From positions 4,092,001 to 4,156,000 of the forward strand of contig NZ_BROD01000001.1 of NCBI RefSeq assembly GCF_024345225.1: 64,000 bases of DNA, in the 5' to 3' direction. The translations under genes and the position numbers were made by a program. This document shows, piece by piece, positions 52,133 to 60,165 of the stretch (positions are counted from its first letter, which is position 1; every line of letters starts with the position of its first letter). Source of the stretch: Clostridium sp. TW13 (GTDB lineage: Bacteria; Bacillota; Clostridia; Clostridiales; Clostridiaceae). The notes beneath the pieces were generated by a model. It made no database searches. It was not told the DNA's origin and saw nothing but the letters and a program-made list of their open reading frames with translations.

Positions 52133-52555
52133 ATGATTAATATTGATAATTTTTTAAGACAACACAAGGATATTATGGAAGAAGTAAATCAAATTGATAA
52201 AATAGTAAATAAATCTGATTATGAAAATAATTTAGATGAATTTGTTTTTCACATAAACAATCTAGCTGGAAAATTAAAAATTCATTTAAGTTCAGAAGAT
52301 AAATATTTATATCCTAACCTAGTTGATGCAGAAGATAGTGGTTTAAGAAGTATGGCAAAGTACTATATAGATGAAATGGGCAGTATTGCGGATACTTTTA
52401 CTAATTATAAAAATGAATTTAATACCAAGAGCAAGATTAATGGCAAGCTTAATTCTTTTGTATCTGAAACAAGACAGATAATTAGTCAAATAAAGAAGAG
52501 AATATCAAAGGAAGAAGCTGAATTATATAAGTTAATTGTTGAAAAAGGAATATAA
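52133..52555 (+). CDS. Hemerythrin-like domain protein
   Basis: A 140-residue all-helical hemerythrin/HHE-fold protein. NFLRQHKDIMEEV supplies the first His/Glu and FHINNLAGKLKIHLSSEDKYLYP the next His ligands and Glu; further acidic and His ligands are less clear, so iron binding may be partial. A GTG nine bases upstream overlaps the AGGGG site, so ATG 52133 is the start. It is controlled in all likelihood by the MarR at 53383, because the same palindrome precedes both. Possible role: oxygen or nitric oxide sensing or repair. The terminator at 52566 follows. Confidence 0.75.
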   Translation: MINIDNFLRQHKDIMEEVNQIDKIVNKSDYENNLDEFVFHINNLAGKLKIHLSSEDKYLYPNLVDAEDSGLRSMAKYYIDEMGSIADTFTNYKNEFNTKSKINGKLNSFVSETRQIISQIKKRISKEEAELYKLIVEKGI

Positions 52556-52565
52556 ACATATAAGC

Positions 52566-52616
52566 AGTCTATGTTATAGTTATTGTGTTGCAATGAGTAT
52601 AGCATAGACTTTTTAT
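52566..52616 (+). terminator. Rho-independent terminator
   Basis: AGTCTATGTTATA (52566-52578) pairs with TATAGCATAGACT (52598-52610), with one G-U pair, followed by TTTTT. Confidence 0.85.
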
Positions 52617-52630
52617 TAATAAAGTCTGAA

Positions 52631-53317
52631 TTAAATAATTATGAGTTTTATTCCAGTAAAGATGAGTAATATCATTAAAAGTTTCATAGATATCTTATTT
52701 ATCTTATTGCAATAGTTAATACCTAGCCATTCTAAGGGGCCAGAAGCAATACCAATACCACACACAATATAGCCGATACCAATTATTGATGGTACGATTG
52801 TAGAGCCTATCATTGCAATCCCAGTTATGCTAATCCATATACCCATGCATAGAAAGCCCATTGATTCTCCTATTGAATTTCCACAGTATACATGAAATGA
52901 TTCGAATATTATTTCAATAGTTTTCTTTAGCTTAGGATCATCATCTATATTAATATATTTATTTGATAAGGTATCAGCTAAGAATACCCATCTCATAAGC
53001 CCTAGAACATAAAAAATACCTGAAGCTATGCCAAAGGCAGATCCAATTATTAAGTATGGTGTATTGTCTCTATTTAGGAGCTTATAAAATATTGAGGATA
53101 ATGGAACTAGCATTAATGAACTTAATGCAAAGCAAGTCCAAAAGAATTTTAATTTATGTCCTCCTTCATGATATTTATTTAGTATTGAATCACAAGAAGA
53201 TCTTAGTATTTGAGGGTAATTAAATACTTTGGTGATACCGATTTGGCTAACAGTAAATCCTAAAGCAACTAGAATAATAAAAATTCCTGAAATTTTGTGA
53301 AAAATCATCATATTCAT
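52631..53317 (-). CDS. DUF4386-like integral membrane protein
   Basis: A 228-residue membrane protein with six to seven helices. The first helix, FHKISGIFIILVALGFTVSQ, and the later LMRWVFLADTLSNKYI fit the DUF4386 family. It lies downstream of the MarR gene with its own operator between them. The function is unknown. AGGAGG precedes the ATG. Its co-regulation with a hemerythrin suggests an oxidative or nitrosative stress setting. Confidence 0.7.
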   Translation of the reverse strand: MNMMIFHKISGIFIILVALGFTVSQIGITKVFNYPQILRSSCDSILNKYHEGGHKLKFFWTCFALSSLMLVPLSSIFYKLLNRDNTPYLIIGSAFGIASGIFYVLGLMRWVFLADTLSNKYINIDDDPKLKKTIEIIFESFHVYCGNSIGESMGFLCMGIWISITGIAMIGSTIVPSIIGIGYIVCGIGIASGPLEWLGINYCNKINKISMKLLMILLIFTGIKLIII

Positions 53318-53350
53318 GATGAGTACCTCCTATTATTTATAGTAAATTAG

Positions 53351-53369
53351 GTGTTTAGTTACTAAACAC
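53351..53369. promoter_or_regulatory. MarR operator before DUF4386-like gene
   Basis: GTGTTTAGTTACTAAACAC is a perfect 19-bp palindrome, 34 bp before the start of the membrane protein. Confidence 0.8.
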
Positions 53370-53382
53370 AAGGATAAAAAAA

Positions 53383-53838
53383 TTATTTTTTTGTTTCTAA
53401 AAAGTTATCCAATAAATCAAGCATATTAAAACAAGCAGTTATATTTTCATTTGATAGGTGACTCAATGTTTTACTTATTTCAGTATAAAAATCTTTATGA
53501 TATTTTTCATGGCCATTATATACTGCAAGACCTCTTTCAGTTAGTTTTAAAGAAACTTCATTTTCAGTATTAGAAGCTGCATTTTTTATTACCATATCTT
53601 TTTTTATCAATTTATCTACCATTTGTGAAACAGCACCTTTAGTAATTCCTAAATATTGAGCTAATTCAGTAACATTAATTTCATTATTTTTTCCTATAGC
53701 ATCAATTGTATGAACTTCAGCTCTATATAATAAATCAGAAGTTCCATAATATCTAGGCTTCTTTTCTGATTTGTTATATTTATTCATTACTTTTTCAAAT
53801 TTTTTTATCATTAGTTCAGTAGTATATTCAATAGACAT
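53383..53838 (-). CDS. MarR-family transcriptional regulator
   Basis: A 151-residue winged-helix MarR regulator: LLYRAEVHTIDAIGKNNEINVTELAQYLGITKGAVSQMVDKLIKKDMVI is the DNA-binding part, with a wing then LKLTERGLAVY. One Cys lies near the C-terminus (ITACFNML). It is preceded by a palindrome (53854-53870) that also precedes the membrane protein and the hemerythrin gene, so a three-gene local regulon with autoregulation is likely. AGGAGG precedes the ATG. Confidence 0.85.
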   Translation of the reverse strand: MSIEYTTELMIKKFEKVMNKYNKSEKKPRYYGTSDLLYRAEVHTIDAIGKNNEINVTELAQYLGITKGAVSQMVDKLIKKDMVIKNAASNTENEVSLKLTERGLAVYNGHEKYHKDFYTEISKTLSHLSNENITACFNMLDLLDNFLETKK

Positions 53839-53853
53839 TTCTTTCTCCTCCTG

Positions 53854-53870
53854 TGTTTAGTAACTAAACA
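53854..53870. promoter_or_regulatory. MarR operator before the marR gene
   Basis: TGTTTAGTAACTAAACA palindrome, 16 bp before the MarR start, adjacent to the AGGAGG site. Confidence 0.8.
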
Positions 53871-54006
53871 TTAATTAGAGTATATGATTTAATCAAAAAT
53901 ATGTCAATACACCATATGAAAAAATTGTAAAGTCAATTGGATTCTTTTAACATCAATTGATAAAATAGAAGATAAGAATTAATTATTGCGTAGGCAGAAG
54001 GTGTTT

Positions 54007-54093
54007 ATGGATATGAATAAAGATATAGATGTTAGAAAAGATAATAAAAAAATAATTTTTGCAACTATAAGTTGTCAAAGTTGTTATATCTAA
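54007..54093 (+). CDS. Possible small ORF, 28 codons
   Basis: ATG 54007 follows AGAAGGTG; the peptide starts MDMNKDIDVRKDNKK and ends SCQSCYI with a CxxC. It lies 50 bp before the XRE-DUF5680 gene and could be a leader. There is no homology to judge by. Confidence 0.3.
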   Translation: MDMNKDIDVRKDNKKIIFATISCQSCYI

Positions 54094-54146
54094 TTGGTAG
54101 AGTAGAGGAAATAGTACCAGTATACTAATTTTAGAGGTGATTAGAA

Positions 54147-54824
54147 ATGAGTTTTCAAGAACAACTGCAAACATTAAGAAAATCAAAGGGATTATCACAA
54201 GAGAAGTTAGCTGAGGTTTTGGGTATATCAAGACAAGCTGTGGCCAAGTGGGAAGTTGGGCAATCTTACCCTGATATAGCTAGACTAATTGCAATAAGTG
54301 ATTTTTTTAAAGTGAGCATAGATAAGCTAGTTAATGATTATGAAGAAAATTGCAGGTTAAACATAGAGGAATCTAAGATCAGTTATATAAACGAGGATGT
54401 CATAGATTTTCTATGCAGAGCTAAAAAAGCCACATATGCTGGAAAGGGGGCAGAAACAAAGCCATCTAGGCCTAATTCTCATGATTTGGAGTATTCAGAA
54501 GGTGAACTTAGATACTATGACACATACCTTGGAGGAGAAAAGTTTGCAGGAGAGGAGGCAGTGTGGAAAGGGGATATTCCATTTTGGACAATGAATTATA
54601 TTGGGAGAATCCTGGGGGAAGGATTCTCTGGGGATTTTCTAAAAGAAGCTCTAAGGGAAGTATCTAGAGACTTCCCTTATCGAGGGCCAGTAATGTATGA
54701 GAACGGACAGTATAAGTACCATTGCATTGTTCATGGAGATTTTAATTGGTTTCAAGGCTATGAGGAAATTTATTTGGGTAATAACAAGATTTATGAATGT
54801 TTTTTCCATGGAGGATCAATTTAA
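54147..54824 (+). CDS. XRE-family HTH regulator with DUF5680 domain
   Basis: A 225-residue protein. Residues 1-65 are an XRE helix-turn-helix (LRKSKGLSQEKLAEVLGISRQAVAKWEVGQSYPDI). Residues about 85-225 are a DUF5680 domain (FLCRAKKATYAGKGAETKPSRPNSHDLEY, then FAGEEAVW, WTMNYIGRILGEGFSGDFLKEALREV and FQGYEEI). DUF5680 is widespread in Firmicutes with unknown ligand. The start has GAGGTGA. It is probably a one-component sensor of unknown signal. Confidence 0.85.
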   Translation: MSFQEQLQTLRKSKGLSQEKLAEVLGISRQAVAKWEVGQSYPDIARLIAISDFFKVSIDKLVNDYEENCRLNIEESKISYINEDVIDFLCRAKKATYAGKGAETKPSRPNSHDLEYSEGELRYYDTYLGGEKFAGEEAVWKGDIPFWTMNYIGRILGEGFSGDFLKEALREVSRDFPYRGPVMYENGQYKYHCIVHGDFNWFQGYEEIYLGNNKIYECFFHGGSI

Positions 54825-54895
54825 ATAAAATAAATTGCTTAACAATAGTTAAGTGGTAAAATTAAATATAGAAAGATTTATCATGGAGGGATGAG

Positions 54896-55789
54896 ATGTT
54901 TGGTTTATTTAAGAAAAAGCATAAGCAGCAAGTTGAGTTAGAACAAAATATAGATATTTTGCCAGAAGAAGAAAAGATAGAAGACGAGAAGGTCTTTGCG
55001 TTATATTTGTTATTTCACAAATCATTTGTAGTAGATAAGGAAGCTGTTATTAAAACAATAAGTGAGATTGATAATTCAAAGGTTAATATTGATTTTGAAT
55101 ACGACTTAGATGGAAAAGACGCACTATTATGTAATGTAAAAATAAATGATGATCTTTTTCAGTTAGTAGGATTAGATGCTCCATTACCAGAAGAAATATA
55201 TAATTATACAGTTAATTGTGCTTATGGGAATGAAGTAGAATTAAAGAGAATGAGAGATCATAAGTATCATATTATTGCTTTTTATAAAGGAAATAGCAAA
55301 GATCAAATGCATATTTTTAATGCTTACTCTAAATTGGCATATGGCTTTTTACAATATGATCTATTAGGTATGGCAAATCCATACAGTTGGAATTCTATAA
55401 TTCCTTCGCTGATAAAGGAAATGGTAGAAGATGATGAGGCTAAAGAATTAATCTCTATACCAGCTATGATGGTATGGAGAAGTTTTGTGAAGGTTCCTTA
55501 TAATGATGGAGTATGGTTTGTGACAAAAGGTAATAACTTGTATGATATTTATGAATACGCTTATTATGGAACTATTGAAGAAACAGGAGAGGTATATAAT
55601 TTATTTGAAAATATATTTAATTATGTATATGAATCAAAAGCTGAAATATTAGCTGGACATACCATGGAGATGGAAGGTGATATATATATGAAATTTAGAA
55701 ATGTATATGAACTTGAGAACATATTAAATGGAGACGGAATAGGGACCTTAGTAATCGAGAAAATTTCTAAGAATGAAATTAATAGATAA
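54896..55789 (+). CDS. Conserved hypothetical protein (possibly DUF4261-related)
   Basis: A 297-residue soluble protein with a basic N-terminus (GLFKKKHKQQ) followed by an acidic linker. The body has DGKDALLCNVKINDDLFQLVGLDAPLP, HIIAFYKGNSKDQMHIFNAYSKLAYGFL, a PAMMVWRSFVKVPYNDGVWFVTKGN segment and YDIYEYAYYG. The mid region recalls DUF4261 proteins, but I am not sure. GAGGGATG precedes ATG 54896, 71 bp after the XRE gene, so the two may be in one transcript. A terminator follows at 55811. Confidence 0.6.
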   Translation: MFGLFKKKHKQQVELEQNIDILPEEEKIEDEKVFALYLLFHKSFVVDKEAVIKTISEIDNSKVNIDFEYDLDGKDALLCNVKINDDLFQLVGLDAPLPEEIYNYTVNCAYGNEVELKRMRDHKYHIIAFYKGNSKDQMHIFNAYSKLAYGFLQYDLLGMANPYSWNSIIPSLIKEMVEDDEAKELISIPAMMVWRSFVKVPYNDGVWFVTKGNNLYDIYEYAYYGTIEETGEVYNLFENIFNYVYESKAEILAGHTMEMEGDIYMKFRNVYELENILNGDGIGTLVIEKISKNEINR

Positions 55790-55809
55790 TTTTAAATGAA
55801 ATGTATTAT

Positions 55810-55837
55810 AGGGGTATGATTATATACCTCTTTTTTA
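55810..55837 (+). terminator. Rho-independent terminator
   Basis: GGGGTAT pairs with ATACCTC, followed by six T. Confidence 0.65.
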
Positions 55838-55877
55838 TTGTGTAGAAATTAAAAAAATCAACCTTTTTAGCAAATAA

Positions 55878-55903
55878 GTGAACTAGAAGTTATCTTAGTT
55901 CAC
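55878..55903 (-). terminator. Terminator of histidine kinase gene
   Basis: AGTGAACTA (55878-55886) pairs with TAGTTCACT (55895-55903), overlapping the kinase stop region. Confidence 0.6.
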
Positions 55904-57372
55904 TGGTAAATGTCTGAAAATTCTATATTTATTTTTTTAATATAATCATCTTCCATGTTAGTTGAATTTAGAGTTTGTTGGCTATTGGAGATGATTGTAT
56001 CGGGAAGTGAAACTATAAATTCGCTGCCTTCACCAAGCTTGCTGTTTACATTAATACTGCCCTTGTGCATCTCAACTAGGGATTTAACTAGCGATAATCC
56101 TATACCACTCCCTTCATGATTTTTAGGCAATGCGTTATCTACTTGAATAAATCTATCAAAGATTGAATTTAACATATCATTTGGGATTCCTATACCGGTA
56201 TCCTTTACAGAAATACAAACATTATTATCTTTCAGATAAATAGACACAAAAATTTCTCCAGCTTTATCTGTGAATTTTATTGCATTTGATAAAAGATTTA
56301 AAATAACTCTTTCAATTTGATTTGGATCGAATGCAATAATTTTTTCTTCTATTTCTGTATCAAAAACAAGAGATATTCCTTTATCTTCTACAAAAGCTGC
56401 TACGGACATAGTTATATCTTCAACCACTTGTATAATATCTGCATTAATTAATTTAACTTCAAAATTAAGAGCATCAATCTTAGTGATATCAATAAGGTTT
56501 CCAATTAATCTGGTTAATCTATATGAATTTTGTTTAATCATTTTAAGATACTTACTAAGGTTATCATTATTACATTGATTTTGTTTAAGTGAAAAATCAA
56601 TAATTTGTTCAGCACAGAAGATAACATTTATTGGAGTTTTTAATTCGTGAGATATATTGGCGAAAAAGTCTGTTCTTAGCTTTTCGTATTCTTTCAATTT
56701 AACATTTATTTTTTCTAATTCTTGTTTACTTTGTAATATTTTTTTCTTATGAATAAATTCCTTTAAGAAATTTAAAAAATTTATTTTTGAAATTATATAA
56801 GATAGAATAACAACAATACTTGCATTGATAATGTGAGTATATAGCAAGTTTTCATTATTAACAGTAAAAACCAAACTTACAATAAGAATAATTAAAGAAC
56901 TTGAGTATGTAAGGAAGGCTTCAACAGGTTTTAAGTATAAATAAACTGAAGTTGCTAGAACACAAACAATATAACCTGTAATCTGACCACTAATATATGC
57001 ATTATTCAACCCCATAAATACTCCCCAATATAGTATAAGATTTAAAAATGAAGAATAGAAGAATTTAGGGTTAAGGGAAGTAAATCTCTTATTTTCCTGG
57101 AGGTTTAACAGTACAAGCCAAAGTATTATTAAAAGAGATATAATAATATGAGAATAGTATAAGTATACGTATGAAGGTGCTTTTACTCGCATAGACTTAT
57201 AAATTGTCAAATCTACTATTATAAAAATTATATTTAATAGTAACAATATATTAACCATTCTTTTGCATCGGTCATTATTAATAGATATTCTAAGAGAATC
57301 AAAGTTATCGTAATATTGATTTGTGTCAATATGTGGATACCTCAATGATAAGTATTTATATAATTTTGACAA
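55900..57372 (-). CDS. Orphan sensor histidine kinase
   Basis: A 490-residue membrane kinase. Six transmembrane helices (about residues 37-200) serve as an integral sensor, then a short coiled coil. The dimerisation domain has the H-box FANISHELKTPINVIF, and the ATPase domain has NLLSNAIKFTD (N), DTGIGIP (G1) and GSGIGLSLVKSLVEMHKGSI (G2). No response regulator is adjacent and no receiver domain is fused. TTG 57372 is chosen because GAGGTGG is 7 bases upstream. The signal is unknown. Confidence 0.9.
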   Translation of the reverse strand: MSKLYKYLSLRYPHIDTNQYYDNFDSLRISINNDRCKRMVNILLLLNIIFIIVDLTIYKSMRVKAPSYVYLYYSHIIISLLIILWLVLLNLQENKRFTSLNPKFFYSSFLNLILYWGVFMGLNNAYISGQITGYIVCVLATSVYLYLKPVEAFLTYSSSLIILIVSLVFTVNNENLLYTHIINASIVVILSYIISKINFLNFLKEFIHKKKILQSKQELEKINVKLKEYEKLRTDFFANISHELKTPINVIFCAEQIIDFSLKQNQCNNDNLSKYLKMIKQNSYRLTRLIGNLIDITKIDALNFEVKLINADIIQVVEDITMSVAAFVEDKGISLVFDTEIEEKIIAFDPNQIERVILNLLSNAIKFTDKAGEIFVSIYLKDNNVCISVKDTGIGIPNDMLNSIFDRFIQVDNALPKNHEGSGIGLSLVKSLVEMHKGSINVNSKLGEGSEFIVSLPDTIISNSQQTLNSTNMEDDYIKKINIEFSDIYQ

Positions 57373-57506
57373 TTAAACCACCTCATTAGAAAAAAATATA
57401 GTTTATGGATATTATAGCATTTACTACATAAAATGAACACTAAATTTAAAAAAAGTAAAATAAATTTTAATTAATTAGTATAATTAATTAAAATTTATTA
57501 TAAAAA

Positions 57507-57553
57507 CAGAAGAGATATATGTAAATTTTATACAAGTATCTCTTCTGCTTTTA
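57507..57553 (-). terminator. Rho-independent terminator
   Basis: CAGAAGAGATA (57507-57517) pairs with TATCTCTTCTG (57537-57547); it lies just after the tandem-HNH gene on the minus strand. Confidence 0.75.
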
Positions 57554-57576
57554 TTGTACATTAACAAAGAAAAATG

Positions 57577-58248
57577 CTAAATTTCTACATTTTCTATATC
57601 TTTTTTTTCCATATTAATTCTTCTACAATCCAATGGATTAAGGTTAATATGGTGAATAATTTGATCATCACTAGGCTGCATAAGCATTTTGTCTAAAAAG
57701 ATTCTACCATTAGGAGTGTTAGCTACAACGTGAATATTACTATGAGTTTTATATTCTACCCAACTAAAATCATCGGTAATTACACGATTTAGATCTTCCT
57801 TTGATATTAAAGCTTTAGATGAAATGTTTCCAAGCTTATCTCTTAAAAGTATGGCAACAGTATTTTCATCTAAAATTTCATAATCATTCTTAATGTTTCT
57901 TTCAACTATTTTTAGATTGTTTTTTCTATTATCTAAGGTATCTCCGTTAATGTGCTTAATAGGTGTTTTAGGATTGGTATCTAAAATAATGCTTTGTAGA
58001 CTTTGTTTAAGTGGTTTAGATTTTTTATTCATCTTAGTTGAACTAATGCTTTGAACTAGATAATTATTGAAGTCTTTATTCCACTCAGCAAACCAAGTTC
58101 CTGTTTTTTTAACTTTATCCAAATCATCAACGTCTATTTTGGCTATAAGTTCAGATCCATTCTTTTTAAGAATTGTAATTAAGGCTACATCTCCTTCAAT
58201 TTTATATTTGTTTTCTACGTTTTTATAATTAGTATTTATAAAAAACAC
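57577..58248 (-). CDS. Tandem HNH-like domain protein
   Basis: A 223-residue protein with two successive HNH-like units. Unit one ends IKHINGDTLDNRKNNLKIV (about residues 97-115), the HNH_3 hallmark with its His, Asn and His-position residues; unit two ends IIHHINLNPLDCRRINME (about 197-215), where the conserved Asn-Asn is replaced. The preceding ~60 residues of each unit also align (V-ALITILKKNGSELIAKIDVDDLDKV with VAILLRDKLGNISSKALISKEDLNRV). The start is doubtful: GTG 58248 is inside the GAGGTG site and no other good start follows. Nuclease activity of unit two is doubtful. Confidence 0.65.
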   Translation of the reverse strand: MFFINTNYKNVENKYKIEGDVALITILKKNGSELIAKIDVDDLDKVKKTGTWFAEWNKDFNNYLVQSISSTKMNKKSKPLKQSLQSIILDTNPKTPIKHINGDTLDNRKNNLKIVERNIKNDYEILDENTVAILLRDKLGNISSKALISKEDLNRVITDDFSWVEYKTHSNIHVVANTPNGRIFLDKMLMQPSDDQIIHHINLNPLDCRRINMEKKDIENVEI

Positions 58249-58388
58249 CTCTTTTACTATATTTGTTTAACTTCAAGTATAACAGAGAAAGACATAAAAT
58301 AATATAATTAATGTTTGTTTTTTCAGCATTGTTAATGAAAACAGTAAAATGGTATAATTATCAAAAAGGTGTAGGAAGTGATAAAAAG

Positions 58389-58637
58389 ATGCTTTGGGGA
58401 TGGGGAGAAGAAACTAATAAGGATTTAGGACCAATTTTTCAACATGAGTGTGATTATTGCGGTAGTACAGGAACTTGGAATTTATATATTAAGAGAAGGT
58501 GGATTTCAATATACTTTATTCCTGTTATACCATATAAAAAGATATATTGTGCTATTTGCCCTAATTGTAATAGTTACATAAAGTTTTCAAAACAAGAATT
58601 TAAACAAATGAAGCTTGATATAAAATCTCGTGTTTAA
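58389..58637 (+). CDS. Zinc-ribbon membrane-associated small protein
   Basis: An 82-residue protein starting MLWGWGEETNKDLGP. It has a zinc-ribbon pair CDYCGSTG and CPNCNSYI separated by RRWISIYFIPVIPYKK, the layout of zinc_ribbon_15-type proteins in which a short hydrophobic hairpin sits between the two knuckles. The frame is open to 58311, but AGGAAGTG and family alignment favour 58389. The function is unknown. It stands alone between the HNH gene and attenuator copy 5. Confidence 0.65.
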   Translation: MLWGWGEETNKDLGPIFQHECDYCGSTGTWNLYIKRRWISIYFIPVIPYKKIYCAICPNCNSYIKFSKQEFKQMKLDIKSRV

Positions 58638-58695
58638 TATAGTCTACAATTGGACAAAAGGTATATACATATTTAAAAATTTACACATATATAAA

Positions 58696-58724
58696 TTGAT
58701 AAAACATGTATTATTTGGTATTAT
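58696..58724 (+). promoter_or_regulatory. Promoter of attenuator copy 5
   Basis: TTGATA (58696-58701), a 17-base spacer and TATTAT (58719-58724) lie about 32 bases before the leader start. It matches the copy 3 promoter in design. Confidence 0.6.
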
Positions 58725-58755
58725 CTAAGAAGAGATTTATTGGAGGTGTAGGTAA

Positions 58756-58854
58756 ATGAAATATCTACTAATGGAATTTGAACAACTTAAAGTACTCTGT
58801 GCAAAGCCTGTAAATATGGTGTATGGTGACAATTTGCACAGAGATAATAGATAA
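58756..58854 (+). CDS. Leader peptide ORF, 32 codons (attenuator copy 5)
   Basis: GGAGGTG precedes ATG 58756. The peptide begins MKYLLMEFEQLKVLCAKPV and stops at TAA 58852-58854. Codons 14-19 form the left arms of both alternative stems, and the proximal right arm is also inside the ORF. Confidence 0.6.
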   Translation: MKYLLMEFEQLKVLCAKPVNMVYGDNLHRDNR

Positions 58855-58925
58855 AGTCACCTTTAGAGATTATAATCATATTGTGCAGGCTTTGCCTCTT
58901 AAATTTAAAAGATAAATTTAAGGAG
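58795..58925 (+). promoter_or_regulatory. Attenuator RNA with alternative stems and hidden Shine-Dalgarno (copy 5)
   Basis: Proximal: CTCTGTGCAA (58795-58804) with TTGCACAGAG (58834-58843). Distal: GCAAAGCCTGTA (58801-58812) with TGCAGGCTTTGC (58884-58895), 12 pairs. Anti-Shine-Dalgarno: CTTAAATTT (58898-58906) with AAATTTAAG (58914-58922). A further GGTGAC/GTCACC hairpin (58825-58830 with 58856-58861) is followed by TTT and mirrors the terminator-like stem of copy 1. Confidence 0.65.
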
Positions 58926-58934
58926 CTGAGGGTT

Positions 58935-59204
58935 GTGAAATATGTAAAGGTTGAGACAGTTTTACCAGATAATTTAATTAAAGAAATTCAGAAGTATATT
59001 CAAGGTGAGTATATATACATTCCATCTCAAGCAGAAAAAAAGAAGAGATGGGGAGAGAACTCTGGAAGTCGTAGTTATATACAAGGTAGAAATGAAGAAA
59101 TAAGAAATAAGCATTCTAATGGATTTAAGATAAAGGATTTAGCAGAAGAATTCTTCCTTTCTATAGATAGTATAAAGAAAATTGTGTATACAAAGGATAA
59201 GTAA
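58935..59204 (+). CDS. Mor/CD3324-like small HTH regulator, copy 5
   Basis: An 89-residue paralogue starting at GTG 58935 (VKYVKVETVLPDN), because AAGGAG lies at 58920-58925 and the other copies begin at the same point. The pattern is LIKEIQKYIQGEYIYIP, KRWGENSGSRS, GRNEEIRNKH, LAEEFFLS and SIKKIVYT. It is closest to copy 3, a recent duplication. It has its own promoter, leader ORF and terminator (59211-59244). Confidence 0.85.
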   Translation: MKYVKVETVLPDNLIKEIQKYIQGEYIYIPSQAEKKKRWGENSGSRSYIQGRNEEIRNKHSNGFKIKDLAEEFFLSIDSIKKIVYTKDK

Positions 59205-59210
59205 AAATAG

Positions 59211-59244
59211 GCTATCACTCAAATAGTACAGAGTGGTAGCTTTT
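59211..59244 (+). terminator. Rho-independent terminator
   Basis: GCTATCACTC (59211-59220) pairs with GAGTGGTAGC (59231-59240), followed by TTTT. Confidence 0.85.
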
Positions 59245-59335
59245 CTGCATAGAGTACAATGGATGAGGAATGTATGTAAAATATAGTAGTGTTATTGATG
59301 AGTTTAAGTTAATAATTTAGAATGGGAGATATAGA

Positions 59336-59683
59336 ATGGAAATCATTTTTTTATTTTTATTAGGAGTGTTCCTACTGTTTATTATTGTGTATTGTGCAAC
59401 TAAGTTAGCAGTTAAACAATTACTGGAGAATTCCAAGGAAAGGGAGATTCGATATAAACAAGAGCTTGATTTGATGAAACTCAAAGATTTTGATGTATTA
59501 AGCAATGCTGAACTTGAAGAGGTAATGGAATTATATGAAAAGAGAGGCCTTGAAGTAGGACATTATGAAAAGTATACAAAATATTCAAATGTATTAAAAG
59601 ATCTAAAAGAAATAGGATATTTAAATGATGAGGAGTATTTGGTTAGAAAAATGAAACTTAAAGAGTATTTCAAAATTAATTAA
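59336..59683 (+). CDS. Small single-span membrane protein (tandem paralogue 1)
   Basis: A 115-residue protein with one N-terminal transmembrane helix (residues 3-25) and a charged helical cytoplasmic part. The C-terminal GYLNDEEYLVRKMKLKEYF resembles SHOCT-like modules. It is paralogous to the next gene: both have YCAT after the helix, LKDFDVLSNAELEEVMEL against LRDLKILDDNELEDVIKL, and matching ends. GGGAGAT precedes the ATG. The function is unknown. Confidence 0.7.
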   Translation: MEIIFLFLLGVFLLFIIVYCATKLAVKQLLENSKEREIRYKQELDLMKLKDFDVLSNAELEEVMELYEKRGLEVGHYEKYTKYSNVLKDLKEIGYLNDEEYLVRKMKLKEYFKIN

Positions 59684-59737
59684 ATAAGAGAAGTTTTCGG
59701 TTGACGTTTGATTAAAGAGAAAAGGGTGAAGAATTGT

Positions 59738-60076
59738 ATGGACCTAGCTGAATTTATACTAATAATTATTATCATATTTATTATTAATTATTGTGCAACT
59801 ATGAAAGCAATTAATCCTTTATTGGATTATGTAGATAATAACATAAAGCATAAAAAGGAATGTGACTTAGTAAAGCTACGAGATTTAAAGATTTTAGATG
59901 ACAATGAGCTTGAAGATGTAATTAAGTTAGTTAAAAAAAGGAATGAAGAAAGAGAGCAGTATGAAAGTTATAACAAATGTTTAGAGACATTGGAAGGAAT
60001 CAAAGATGTTGGGTATTTTACAGAAGAACAATATCTTTGTAGATTACAAAAATTAAAAGAACATTTTAAAATCTAA
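59738..60076 (+). CDS. Small single-span membrane protein (tandem paralogue 2)
   Basis: A 112-residue paralogue of the preceding gene with an N-terminal helix (residues 5-22, rich in Ile), the shared core DNELEDVIKLVKKRNEEREQYESY and the ending GYFTEEQYLCRLQKLKEHF. The frame is open to 59708, but AAAAGGG favours ATG 59738. It probably shares a transcript with paralogue 1 (54 bp gap). The two proteins may form a complex in the membrane. Confidence 0.65.
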   Translation: MDLAEFILIIIIIFIINYCATMKAINPLLDYVDNNIKHKKECDLVKLRDLKILDDNELEDVIKLVKKRNEEREQYESYNKCLETLEGIKDVGYFTEEQYLCRLQKLKEHFKI

Positions 60077-60165
60077 TGATGCCTAGGAAATTCACTATGA
60101 CATTAGTAGTGAATATAAGTTTTTCAGTTAAAGATTATAAGAATATCTCACAGGATTCTTAAAGC

